Positions 16,561 to 23,199 of a stretch of DNA of 23,199 bases are shown here, one piece after another. The first letter of the stretch is position 1. Every line of letters begins with the position of its first letter. This stretch comes from Myxococcales bacterium (lineage in GTDB: Bacteria; Myxococcota; Bradymonadia; REDH01), in contig JAGWVZ010000006.1 in NCBI GenBank assembly GCA_018970625.1, forward strand, positions 1-23,199. Reading direction: 5' to 3'. The position numbers and the translations under genes were made by a program. The notes below the pieces were generated by a model. That model saw nothing but the letters and a program-made list of their open reading frames with translations. It was not told the origin of the DNA and made no database searches.

Positions 16561-16597
16561 AAAAACGACCAAAGGGCCGGCGAACCGACCCTTTGTA
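16561..16597 (-). terminator. Rho-independent terminator of pilA
   Basis: On the minus strand CAAAGGGTCGG-TTCG-CCGGCCCTTTG (16595 to 16570) forms an 11-bp stem with one T-G wobble and a TTCG tetraloop. It is followed by GTCGTTTTTGG, a five-T tract. It begins 24 nt after the pilA stop and would allow abundant pilA transcript with limited readthrough into the downstream operon. Confidence 0.88.
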
Positions 16598-16618
16598 CAC
16601 GGAGACCGTGGAGTTCGA

Positions 16619-17152
16619 TTACTCGAGCTCGTTGGCTTCGTAGAGACCAGCCGAACCGGTCAGTTCCATTGCGGCGATGGTGCCGAAACGAACGAACGTC
16701 GAGTACTCGGAGTCGTCGTCAAGGTTGGCGAATGCCGAGATGGTGAGGGTGGCCGAGGTGGTCACGCCAGCGGTGTTGTACTGGTAGGCGAAGTAGTGCG
16801 GGTCGGTGAGGCCGAACTGCAGCGAGCGCCAGGTCTGCGAACCAGCGGTAGCGGTGAAGTCGGTCGTGATCTTGCGCGAGCCGAGCGAGCCAATGGCCGG
16901 CTCTGCTGTACCGACGCTGGTCGGGAACTGCGGGTCGATCAGGTCACCAGCAGAGGTGCTGTGGTCAGCGGTGAAGTAGGTAGCCGAGGAGTTGTAGATC
17001 TGGCGAAGGTTAAGGCCAGCCTCGTTGGTCTTGGACTTCTTGATGAACTTCAGGAAGGCCGGGATGGCGACAGCGGCAAGAATACCGATGATGGCCACAA
17101 CGATCATGAGCTCGATGAGGGTAAAGCCCTTGCGGTTACGGAGATGCAGCAT
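16619..17152 (-). CDS. pilA: Major type IV pilin PilA
   Basis: The product is a 177-aa prepilin with a short class III leader. PilD-type cleavage is expected after Gly9 in RNRKG|FTLIELM, leaving a 168-residue mature pilin with Phe1 and Glu5, followed by the hydrophobic helix ending near AVAIPAFLKFIKK. The globular domain has no cysteine. It ends with ANLDDDSEYSTF, an acidic strand common in deltaproteobacterial pilins, and the C-terminus NELE. AAGGTGA (17158-17164) lies 5 nt before the ATG, which settles the start; longer in-frame upstream sequence is non-coding regulatory DNA. Its own sigma-54 promoter, its own strong terminator and its place after pilR identify it as the major subunit. Confidence 0.95.
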   Translation of the reverse strand: MLHLRNRKGFTLIELMIVVAIIGILAAVAIPAFLKFIKKSKTNEAGLNLRQIYNSSATYFTADHSTSAGDLIDPQFPTSVGTAEPAIGSLGSRKITTDFTATAGSQTWRSLQFGLTDPHYFAYQYNTAGVTTSATLTISAFANLDDDSEYSTFVRFGTIAAMELTGSAGLYEANELE

Positions 17153-17232
17153 GTGATTCACCTTAAACAAAGAGAGGTGGTTGTTTCCTTGGGGCCGAAC
17201 CACCGGCGCCCTCAGACTTCGCCAAATTACTT

Positions 17233-17248
17233 TGCGAGGAGCGTGCCA
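17233..17248 (-). promoter_or_regulatory. Sigma-54 (RpoN) promoter of pilA
   Basis: The minus strand reads TGGCACGCTCCTCGCA. It has the invariant GG at -24 (17247-17246) and GC at -12 (17235-17234) separated by exactly 10 nt, with a perfect TGGCACG -24 half and one mismatch in the TTGCA -12 half. Transcription would start near 17222, about 70 nt before the pilA ATG. PilR, encoded just upstream, is a sigma-54 activator. Confidence 0.88.
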
Positions 17249-17433
17249 ACCTTTCAACAGGACCCTCATGAAGGAAGATCTCTCCCGATGTTTCAGGGGC
17301 GGAACACGTGTTTCACGGCGTGTGCGGCAAGTTTTGTGTGTCGCATGCTGTGTCAGTTGACGAGGGGCGCGCAAACAATTGGACCGTGGCTCGCAAACAG
17401 GTCGGGCTAGCCCCTCAGCGAACAAACATGCAG

Positions 17434-17470
17434 TGACACAATTGGGCTGACACGCTGCGAGGGAGTGACA
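17434..17470 (-). promoter_or_regulatory. Candidate PilR upstream activating sites (TGTCA cluster)
   Basis: Three minus-strand boxes, GTGTCA (17439-17434), GTGTCA (17453-17448) and TTGTCA (17471-17466), are spaced 14 and 18 nt apart. They lie about 190-220 nt upstream of the sigma-54 element, a typical distance for NtrC-family binding. The P. aeruginosa PilR site is described as (C/G)TGTC boxes in tandem, which two of the three match exactly. Further copies lie at 17350-17355 (plus orientation) and 17623-17628. Confidence 0.5.
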
Positions 17471-17657
17471 AAATTCGGCACACAGGAGCATGGGCGTATG
17501 TTTCAGCGATCCTGCATGGGCGCGACACGGCCACATGCGGCATCGCCGGCGCACCCGCGGATGAAAGAACGGTCGTGTTGCGTTTTCCATAGGCGCTCCC
17601 TCACCGGGAGTTGCACTTGCGATGACACAACAAAGCGCACGCAGTGTGATGAATGGC

Positions 17658-17700
17658 AAAAACGAAAACAGCGCGCTCAGGGGCGCGCTGCAGATTTTTT
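17658..17700 (-). terminator. Strong (possibly bidirectional) terminator of the second pilin gene
   Basis: CAGCGCGC (17669-17676) and GCGCGCTG (17683-17690) form a perfect 8-bp GC-rich stem with a 6-nt loop. On the minus strand TTTTCGTTTTT follows; on the plus strand CAGATTTTTT follows, so it could stop transcripts from either side. It lies 26-68 nt past the stop of the pilin at 17726-18271 and insulates pilA control from upstream transcription. Confidence 0.88.
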
Positions 17701-17725
17701 CGACGCTCGACCTTGCGAAGAGGCG

Positions 17726-18271
17726 TCACTCGAGCTCGTCGGCCATAAAGACGTTGCCGCCCATCGTGGACGTCGTGAACATCGTCGAGAAGACGCCGTC
17801 ACCGTCCTGGTCACCACGCGCAACGGCTACCCACCAGTGTGTGTTTGGTTGAATGGAGGCGCATGCACCCGCAAAGCCCGTCGGGTCGGCGCAGGCAGCG
17901 CCGCCAGGCGTTCCGGCAATGAAACCATACTGGAACCATGTGTTGCGCGGCGCGTTCACGCCCAGGGTCTGCCAGTCCAGCGAGCAGGCGCTGACATCCA
18001 TGGCGACCGACTGCGCACCACCGCCGAGGCTGGCCGGGCAAAGTGCATTCGAGGTCAGGTACGCGCCATTGAAACTCTCGAAGAGCTCCTGTTTGGCTGC
18101 GATCTCGGCCAGAAAAGCCTCTGCCTGCGCGATCCGCCCCTTCTTGACAGCGCGGCCATACCCCACGAGCGCGGCAGCAGCCAGGATCGAGATGATCGTC
18201 ACCCCAATCATCAGCTCCATAAGAGTAAAGCCGCGATCCGAGTGTCGCGGCATCTGATTTGATTCAGCCAT
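17726..18271 (-). CDS. Second type IV pilin-like protein
   Basis: The product is a 181-aa prepilin with cleavage expected after Gly14 in RHSDRG|FTLMELM and Glu at +5, leaving a 167-residue mature protein, almost the length of mature PilA. The hydrophobic helix runs to about residue 40. The globular part has four cysteines (78, 96, 127, 137), likely two disulfides. An acidic DQDGDGVFS (154-162), which resembles a calcium-binding loop, precedes the C-terminus ADELE. GGAGGT (18278-18283) lies 6 nt before ATG 18271, so the upstream in-frame ATG at 18349 is rejected. It sits between pilR and pilA with no sigma-54 motif of its own. It may be a minor or alternative major pilin. Confidence 0.88.
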   Translation of the reverse strand: MAESNQMPRHSDRGFTLMELMIGVTIISILAAAALVGYGRAVKKGRIAQAEAFLAEIAAKQELFESFNGAYLTSNALCPASLGGGAQSVAMDVSACSLDWQTLGVNAPRNTWFQYGFIAGTPGGAACADPTGFAGACASIQPNTHWWVAVARGDQDGDGVFSTMFTTSTMGGNVFMADELE

Positions 18272-18277
18272 GGGAGC

Positions 18278-18283
18278 ACCTCC
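18278..18283 (-). promoter_or_regulatory. Shine-Dalgarno fixing the second pilin start
   Basis: GGAGGT on the minus strand, 6 nt before ATG 18271, selects this start and gives a normal short prepilin leader instead of a 40-residue one. Confidence 0.75.
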
Positions 18284-18355
18284 AGCGTCAGATCCGGCGT
18301 GTGCCGGTTTCGATGATTGTTTTACCTTATCGGCACACATCAGGAACACAACTGG

Positions 18356-19744
18356 TCAATCGTCCAGACCATCGGCGTCTATGCCATACTTCTCCAACCG
18401 ATATCGCATGGAGCGGAAGGAGATACCCAGCAGCTTGGCGGCCTCTTTTCGAACGCCGTTGGTGCGACGTAACGCCTTGGTGATCAGGTTTTGCTCCAGC
18501 GTTGCCACGATATCGTCCAGCAGCAGGCCGGCCTCCGGAATCTCAAAGTCGCTCGCCCACTGGCTTAGATCATTCCCTTTCTGCATGTGGTACGGCAGCG
18601 ACTCTACCGTGATCATGTCGGTCGTCTCGAGCGTGACAGCTCGTTCGATGATGTTTTCAAGCTCACGAACGTTGCCGTCGTACGGATAGCTAATCAGCAG
18701 ATCCATGGCGTCGCGTGCGACCCCACGAATCGACTTGCCCATGTCGAGCGCGTACTTCTCCAGAAAATGGTGCACCAGCAGTGGCAGGTCTTCTCGCCGC
18801 TCGCGAAGCGAAGGCAGAGTCAGCTGAATCACGTTGAGCCGATAGTAGAGATCCTCTCGAAACTCGTTCTTGTCGACCATCGCTTTCAGGTCACGGTTGG
18901 TCGCAGCGACGACTCGGCAGTCGATCTCCTGTTCGGTCGCTGAGCCGACCGGCTTGATACGTCGCTCCTGCAGAACTCGCAGTAGACGCACCTGCATCGG
19001 CATGGGCAGCTCGCCGATCTCATCGAGAAACACCGTACCGCCAGACGCCGCGGCGAAGAGGCCCTTCTTGTCGTTGCCCGCGCCCGTGAAGGCTCCTTTC
19101 ACGTGACCAAAAAGCTCTGACTCGATCAGGTTCTCGGGAATGGCGCCACAGTTGATGGGCACAAAGGGGCCGCTCGCCCGATCGCTCTTTGCATGAATCG
19201 CGCGCGCCACCAGCTCCTTACCGGTACCACTTTCACCGGTAATAAGGACCGTGGTGCGTGTGGGGGCCACTCGCACCACCATGTCAAAAACACGCTTCAT
19301 GGCGGCACTGCGGCCCACCATCGACTCCAGTCGTGAACGACCCGCCAGCTCCTGCTTCAGGTAAAAGTTTTCGCGCTCCAGCCGACGCACGTCCAGCGCC
19401 TTGTCCACCTGCACCAGAAGCTCGTCCACCTTGAACGGCTTGGTCACGTAGTCCCGGGCGCCCTGCTTCATCGCCTCGATGGCAGTCTCGGTCGTCGCGA
19501 ACGCGGTCATCAGAATGACCTGCGTCGACGGCTCAAGCTCCTTGACGCGCCGAAGAACATCCAGACCGCCCACGCCCGGCATCTTCAGGTCTGTCAGGAC
19601 AAGATCGAAGTTCTCCTGTTCCAGCACCTGAAACGCGGATTCTCCACTATCGGCCGTCTGGACTTCATGGCGCTGTTTCTTCAGCAGAATCGTCAGAAAG
19701 TCGCGCATGCTCCTTTCGTCATCAACGACCAGAATTCGACTCAT
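18356..19744 (-). CDS. pilR: Sigma-54-dependent response regulator PilR
   Basis: The product is 462 aa with the NtrC layout. The receiver domain has Asp8/Asp9, phospho-acceptor Asp52, Thr80 and Lys102. The AAA+ domain has Walker A GESGTGKE (170-177), the sigma-54 contact loop GAFTGA (217-222) and Walker B GGTVFLDEIG (235-244). A C-terminal Fis-type helix-turn-helix lies around 425-460 (RKEAAKLLGISFRSMRYRL). It should bind upstream of pilA and drive the sigma-54 promoter found at 17233-17248. The ATG overlaps the pilS stop (ATGA), so kinase and regulator are translationally coupled. Identification as PilR rather than another NtrC relative rests on the pil context. Confidence 0.95.
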   Translation of the reverse strand: MSRILVVDDERSMRDFLTILLKKQRHEVQTADSGESAFQVLEQENFDLVLTDLKMPGVGGLDVLRRVKELEPSTQVILMTAFATTETAIEAMKQGARDYVTKPFKVDELLVQVDKALDVRRLERENFYLKQELAGRSRLESMVGRSAAMKRVFDMVVRVAPTRTTVLITGESGTGKELVARAIHAKSDRASGPFVPINCGAIPENLIESELFGHVKGAFTGAGNDKKGLFAAASGGTVFLDEIGELPMPMQVRLLRVLQERRIKPVGSATEQEIDCRVVAATNRDLKAMVDKNEFREDLYYRLNVIQLTLPSLRERREDLPLLVHHFLEKYALDMGKSIRGVARDAMDLLISYPYDGNVRELENIIERAVTLETTDMITVESLPYHMQKGNDLSQWASDFEIPEAGLLLDDIVATLEQNLITKALRRTNGVRKEAAKLLGISFRSMRYRLEKYGIDADGLDD

Positions 19745-21507
19745 GAAACACCCTTGGAGGTTATAAACGGGCGACGCTGCTGCACCGAAAAATCGCCGGA
19801 ATCAATGGCAGGAACCTTGATGCCTGGACGGGCACGGAACGGAAGTCGCAGCGTAAACCGTGCGCCTCCAGAGGCAAGGTTCTCGGCCAGCAACTGACCT
19901 CCGTGTTCTGACACGATGCGATGACTCGTCGCGAGACCCAAACCGGTGCCGTCAGGCTTGGTCGTAAAAAAAGGCTCGAAAAGCTTCTCCAGCGCCTGCG
20001 GAGCAAGCCCAGGGCCTTCATCGTCAATCAGGACATCAATCCACTCGATCTCGTCTTTATCGCTCGGCGGCTCGACCCGAAGCGTTACGCAGCCTTTCAG
20101 CTGCTGAGCCTGACAGGCATTCCGGAGCAGGTTCCAAAGCACCTGACGAATACGGTCCGGGTCCACATCCATCCACAGCGCATCCCATGAACCCGTATCC
20201 AGCTCGAACCTTATGTTTGATGCCAGCTCGTGGTCCTGGCGAAACATCTGAACGGTCTCCTGAAGCAGCACAATCAGATCGGCGCGGCGCAGATGGATGC
20301 TTCGGGGACGCGCGTAATCCAGAAACTCCTTGATAAGACCATTCAGACGGTCGACCTCGCGGAGCACGATCTCCATCAGGGCCTGATCCTCGGGGTTGCC
20401 CTCGGCGTTGGCCCGGAGGATTTCGACAGAGCCGCTGATCGCAGCCAGCGGGTTGCGTATCTCGTGTGCAATGCCGGCAGCCAGATTGCCCAGCGACGCC
20501 AGCTGTTGTTGTCGCGCGATCTGGTCTTTCAACGCCCGCAGCGTCGTGAGGTCCTCCAGAAGCAGGATCGAGCCAGACGGGTTCCCCTTCGCATTGCGGA
20601 GCGGTGACATGGAGATCGCCAGATAGCGTGTGCTGCCGTCCGGGTGCTGCAGAGAGAGGTCCTCCCGGTATCTCTCACCTCGCAACTTCAGCCGCTCGAT
20701 CGCACCCATCAGACGCGGCAACTGATCGGCCAGTCGCTGAAAGCTCAGCTGCCGGAGTGGCAACCCGGTGATGCGCTCCGCGGACTCATTCGCAAAGATA
20801 ATGCGGTCTTCCACATCCAGTGTCAGCAGCCCTGAATCGACCGAGCGAACAATGTCGTCGTTCAGCGCACGCAGCTCGCGAAGGTCCAGTTGGCGACGTT
20901 CCAGTTCCGAACCGACCTGGCCCAGCTTTTCGGCCAGAAAGCCGCTCAAAAAAGCGACGGTGTAGAGAGCCACAATGTGTATGAGCAGCGCGTAAACGGG
21001 CACGCGCGCCGGAACCTGAGCCAGCTCGGGGAATAGCTTGATCAGGCCGGGTCCCGCCGAAAACTGCACCACGATGTTTAACACGAGCCCAACCGCTCCC
21101 GTCGACGCCGCAAACAGGGCGCCCCCTCGCCCACTCAACACAGCACCCGAGAAAATCGTCAGAAAAAACAGGAAGATGAAGATTGAGTCCAGGCCCGAGG
21201 TGAGAAAAACCAGACCCGAAACCAGCAAGGTGTCGCCAGCAATTTGCAGGTGAGCGAGCCGGCTGAGCGACCACGTCGAACGCAACCACGCCACGTAGCC
21301 CAGCGTCGCCACGTACGTGCCCACAATGAGCGACACCATGCCGACGTGACTGGGATCGCTGAACGACTTTACATCGTTGATATTGACGGCGATCGCCGAA
21401 CCCAGAAGCAGCGTCACCAGAACCAGCCGGAACAGCATCAGCCATTCAAGCCGCTCCTTGACAGCGGACTGGCCAGACAGCTCCGCCGTGCTAACCGATT
21501 CGGGCAC
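19741..21507 (-). CDS. pilS: Sensor histidine kinase PilS
   Basis: The product is 588 aa. Six membrane segments (about 23-41, 57-76, 88-105, 108-126, 128-150, 171-190) match the PilS sensor. A coiled linker and a PAS domain (about 212-325) follow, then the dimerisation domain with His348 in AGIAHEIRNP, and the ATPase domain with the N-box NLLRNACQAQ, G1 DDEGPGL and G2 GTGLGLA. In the family PilS senses inner-membrane pilin levels and controls PilR. It uses a GTG start at 21507, supported by GGAGG (21513-21517) 5 nt upstream, and lies 20 nt after pilC. Confidence 0.95.
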   Translation of the reverse strand: MPESVSTAELSGQSAVKERLEWLMLFRLVLVTLLLGSAIAVNINDVKSFSDPSHVGMVSLIVGTYVATLGYVAWLRSTWSLSRLAHLQIAGDTLLVSGLVFLTSGLDSIFIFLFFLTIFSGAVLSGRGGALFAASTGAVGLVLNIVVQFSAGPGLIKLFPELAQVPARVPVYALLIHIVALYTVAFLSGFLAEKLGQVGSELERRQLDLRELRALNDDIVRSVDSGLLTLDVEDRIIFANESAERITGLPLRQLSFQRLADQLPRLMGAIERLKLRGERYREDLSLQHPDGSTRYLAISMSPLRNAKGNPSGSILLLEDLTTLRALKDQIARQQQLASLGNLAAGIAHEIRNPLAAISGSVEILRANAEGNPEDQALMEIVLREVDRLNGLIKEFLDYARPRSIHLRRADLIVLLQETVQMFRQDHELASNIRFELDTGSWDALWMDVDPDRIRQVLWNLLRNACQAQQLKGCVTLRVEPPSDKDEIEWIDVLIDDEGPGLAPQALEKLFEPFFTTKPDGTGLGLATSHRIVSEHGGQLLAENLASGGARFTLRLPFRARPGIKVPAIDSGDFSVQQRRPFITSKGVS

Positions 21508-21512
21508 GGGTG

Positions 21513-21517
21513 CCTCC
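21513..21517 (-). promoter_or_regulatory. Shine-Dalgarno for the GTG start of pilS
   Basis: GGAGG on the minus strand, 5 nt from the GTG at 21507. It supports the non-ATG start. Confidence 0.75.
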
Positions 21518-21527
21518 GGCGCGGGGA

Positions 21528-22736
21528 TCAGTCCGTACCAATGTTGTCGGCCAGACTGAAGATCGGCAGGTACATCGCGATGAGCAAACCACCGACGATG
21601 CCGCCGATGAACACCATCATGATCGGCTCGAGCATGGCCGTAAACGCATCCACCGCGACGTCGACCTCTTCTTCATAGAAGTCTGCGATCTTGTTCAACA
21701 TGGTGTCCATGGCACCCGTCGCTTCACCGACGCCAATCATCTGAACGACCATTGGAGGGAACACACCCACCTGAGCGAGCGGCTCACCCATCGAACGACC
21801 TTCGGCGATCTTGTCTTTCACAAAAAGCACCGCCGATTCGATCACCTTGTTACCGGCCGACTTCGCCACAATGTCCAGACCGTCGAGAATCGGAACGCCG
21901 GCAGCGACCAGCGTGCCCAGCGTACGCGTGAACTTCGCCACGGCATTCTTGCGGATGATGTTTCCGAAGATCGGCATCCGAATCATAATCTTGTCGATCA
22001 GCACACGTCCTTTCGGGTTTCGATACACGGTTCGAAGCACGAACAGCGCTCCGAGCAATGAACCCAGATAGACGTACCAGCTCTCCTGAAATCCTTCAGA
22101 GATGCCGATGACGATCTGGGTTGGACGAGGCAGCTCGCCACCCATGTTCTCGAACATGCTCTGGAACGTCGGGATAACCTTCCACAGCAGCAGGGTAACA
22201 ACGCCGATCGAGATAAAGAAAATGGTGGTCGGATACGTGAAAGCACCCTTCACCTTGCGCGCCAGCTTCACCGACTTTTCGATGTAGATCGCCAGACGGT
22301 CCAGAATGCTGTCCAGAATACCGCCTACCTCACCGGCGGCGACAAGGTTCACGTACAACTCATCGAACACGCGCGGGTGCTTGTTGAGTGCCTGTGCGAA
22401 CGTACCGCCCTGCTCGACATCGGCCTTCACCTGAAAGATGATCTTCTGGAATGCCTTGTTTGGTTCGGCACCGCCGAGAATATCGAGCGCCTGCACCAGC
22501 GGCAGACCGGCATCGATCATGGTCGCGAACTGGCGCGTGAAGATAACCAGCTCCTTCATCGACACGCCGCCGAGCGCCGGAAGGGCAAAGGGCTTGGCCT
22601 TCTTCTTGATCTTGCTCGGCTGAATGTTCTGCGCCTTGAGCTTGCTGATAACGTCCGCTTCGGACTCAGCCACCATTTCGCCTGTGGCTGGCTCGCCGGT
22701 GCGACTGCGTCCTTGCCAGACAAATGTTGCGGACAT
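21528..22736 (-). CDS. pilC: Type IV pilus inner-membrane platform protein PilC
   Basis: The product is 402 aa, the standard PilC length. A short N-terminal cytoplasmic domain (FVWQGRSRTGEPATGEM) is followed by two GspF/T2SSF domains, roughly residues 65-190 and 268-393. Diagnostic stretches are FTRQFATMIDAGLPLVQAL in the first and FTRTLGTLVAAGVPILDGLD in the second, the internal duplication of the family. Three membrane segments lie near 165-190, 215-235 and 370-395. PilC couples the assembly and retraction ATPases to the growing pilus. It lies 37 nt after pilT and 20 nt before pilS. Confidence 0.96.
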   Translation of the reverse strand: MSATFVWQGRSRTGEPATGEMVAESEADVISKLKAQNIQPSKIKKKAKPFALPALGGVSMKELVIFTRQFATMIDAGLPLVQALDILGGAEPNKAFQKIIFQVKADVEQGGTFAQALNKHPRVFDELYVNLVAAGEVGGILDSILDRLAIYIEKSVKLARKVKGAFTYPTTIFFISIGVVTLLLWKVIPTFQSMFENMGGELPRPTQIVIGISEGFQESWYVYLGSLLGALFVLRTVYRNPKGRVLIDKIMIRMPIFGNIIRKNAVAKFTRTLGTLVAAGVPILDGLDIVAKSAGNKVIESAVLFVKDKIAEGRSMGEPLAQVGVFPPMVVQMIGVGEATGAMDTMLNKIADFYEEEVDVAVDAFTAMLEPIMMVFIGGIVGGLLIAMYLPIFSLADNIGTD

Positions 22737-22773
22737 GGGGAGTTCCGGGGTGAAGAGGACGAAGCGTCAGCGA

Positions 22774-23199
22774 TTACGCTGAGCCCTTGAGCATGGTGCG
22801 AAGTTCGTCGATATCCGTCGAACGGGAGATCGCCTCGTCTATCGTTATCAGACGTCGCTGCAGAAGTGAAAATAACGCCTGATTCATGGTCTGCATCCCA
22901 TACTTCTGCGCGCCGACCTGCATCTGGCTGTACATCTGGTGCATTTTGTTGTCGCGGATCAGGTTCCGAATGGCAGGCGTCATCACCAGGACTTCAAGCG
23001 CCATGCAACGCCCCTGCCCCGTCGACCGGGGGATCAGCTGCTGCGATACGATGCCCTCCAGAACGAACGACAGCTGCGCACGAACCTGGTCCTGCTGGTG
23101 CGGCGGAAATACATCAATCACGCGGTTCACGGTCTGAATCGCTCCGTTCGTGTGCAGCGTGGCCAGACAGAGGTGCCCCGTTTCGGCGATCGATAACGC
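22774..23199 (-). CDS. pilT: Pilus retraction ATPase PilT, C-terminal part (N-terminus beyond window)
   Basis: The last 141 residues are visible and the frame is open to the right edge. The partial sequence begins ALSIAETGHLCLATLHTNGA, covering the His box (HLCLATLHTN) of secretion/retraction ATPases. It continues through NRVIDVFPPHQQDQVRAQLS, the MALEVLVMTPAIRNLIRD segment and the C-terminal helices with KMHQMYSQMQVG, typical of PilT rather than PilB. Pilus retraction and twitching motility are the expected roles. The GTG at 23130 is internal, not a start. Confidence 0.93.
   Translation of the reverse strand, partial: ALSIAETGHLCLATLHTNGAIQTVNRVIDVFPPHQQDQVRAQLSFVLEGIVSQQLIPRSTGQGRCMALEVLVMTPAIRNLIRDNKMHQMYSQMQVGAQKYGMQTMNQALFSLLQRRLITIDEAISRSTDIDELRTMLKGSA

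Larger units (their letters stand above)
17153..17725. other. 573-nt intergenic region upstream of pilA
   Basis: The region holds the pilA leader and ribosome site, a sigma-54 promoter (17233-17248), a TGTCA-box cluster (17434-17470) and the terminator of the upstream pilin (17658-17700). The remaining bases show no convincing open frame; plus-strand frames crossing it are antisense to the pilin genes. Its length fits an enhancer-dependent promoter. Confidence 0.8.

Noticed and set aside
16421..17410. 329-codon plus-strand open frame across pilA
   Set aside because: It is antisense to a clear pilin, its terminator and its promoter; no recognisable protein family.
17465..18262. 265-codon plus-strand open frame opposite the second pilin
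   Set aside because: It overlaps the TGTCA boxes, the terminator and the pilin on the other strand; composition is typical of a shadow frame.
18272..18355. Possible sigma-54 promoter for the second pilin
   Set aside because: No GG-N10-GC arrangement was found in the 84-nt gap after pilR. An inverted repeat CCGGC-acac-GCCGG is present but is not a promoter element by itself.
1..23199. CRISPR arrays, tRNA/rRNA genes, insertion sequences or phage genes
   Set aside because: No regularly spaced repeats, no cloverleaf-like sequence, no transposase or phage-like protein was recognised by reading both strands.

Overview
The window looks like chromosomal DNA from a GC-rich, Gram-negative delta-proteobacterial lineage, most likely Myxococcota (Myxococcus/Bradymonas-like). 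The reasons are the type IV pilus gene order pilT-pilC-pilS-pilR-pilin-pilA, a sigma-54 promoter in front of pilA, an ABC transporter pair downstream of pilA resembling the myxobacterial pilH/pilI arrangement, and an acidic, cysteine-rich, Ig-repeat lipoprotein of a style common in that phylum. The taxonomic call is inference from architecture; no marker gene is present.

Layout, left to right. (1) 1-1994, minus: the N-terminal 664 codons of a surface lipoprotein with about six tandem cadherin/Ig-like repeats, running off the left edge. (2) 2172-3029, minus: a lipoprotein-like member of the endonuclease/exonuclease/phosphatase superfamily with an altered final catalytic motif. (3) 3211-8017, plus: a MoxR ATPase, a DUF58 protein and a TgpA-like membrane transglutaminase, divergent from (2) across an intergenic region with two perfect inverted repeats. 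(4) 8014-16472, minus: a tightly packed set of eight genes. In transcription order they are a TPR-like membrane-anchored protein, an NAD-dependent sugar-nucleotide epimerase/decarboxylase, a DegT/DnrJ aminotransferase, an ABC ATPase, an ABC-2 permease, a small membrane protein, a DUF2723 (protein O-mannosyltransferase-like) membrane glycosyltransferase and a WbpE-like aminotransferase. Several adjacent genes overlap by 1-8 nt. (5) 16561-23199, minus: the pilus block, made of pilA, a second pilin, pilR, pilS, pilC and the C-terminal part of pilT. pilB is not in the window and would be expected beyond the right edge.

How the genes fit together: PilS/PilR should activate the sigma-54 promoter at 17233-17248 and so drive pilA. 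A cluster of TGTCA boxes about 200 nt upstream is the natural candidate for the PilR site. PilT and PilC are the retraction ATPase and the inner-membrane platform. The downstream sugar genes, ABC transporter and DUF2723 enzyme suggest a dedicated glycan-building and transfer module attached to the pilus locus, possibly for pilin or surface-protein glycosylation; this is inferred from gene order, not demonstrated. The MoxR/DUF58/TgpA block is a widespread envelope-associated module with no evident link to pili.

The only gene-free stretch above 300 bases is 17153-17725, which holds the pilA regulatory region and the terminator of the upstream pilin gene. No tRNA, rRNA, CRISPR array, insertion sequence or phage gene was seen.
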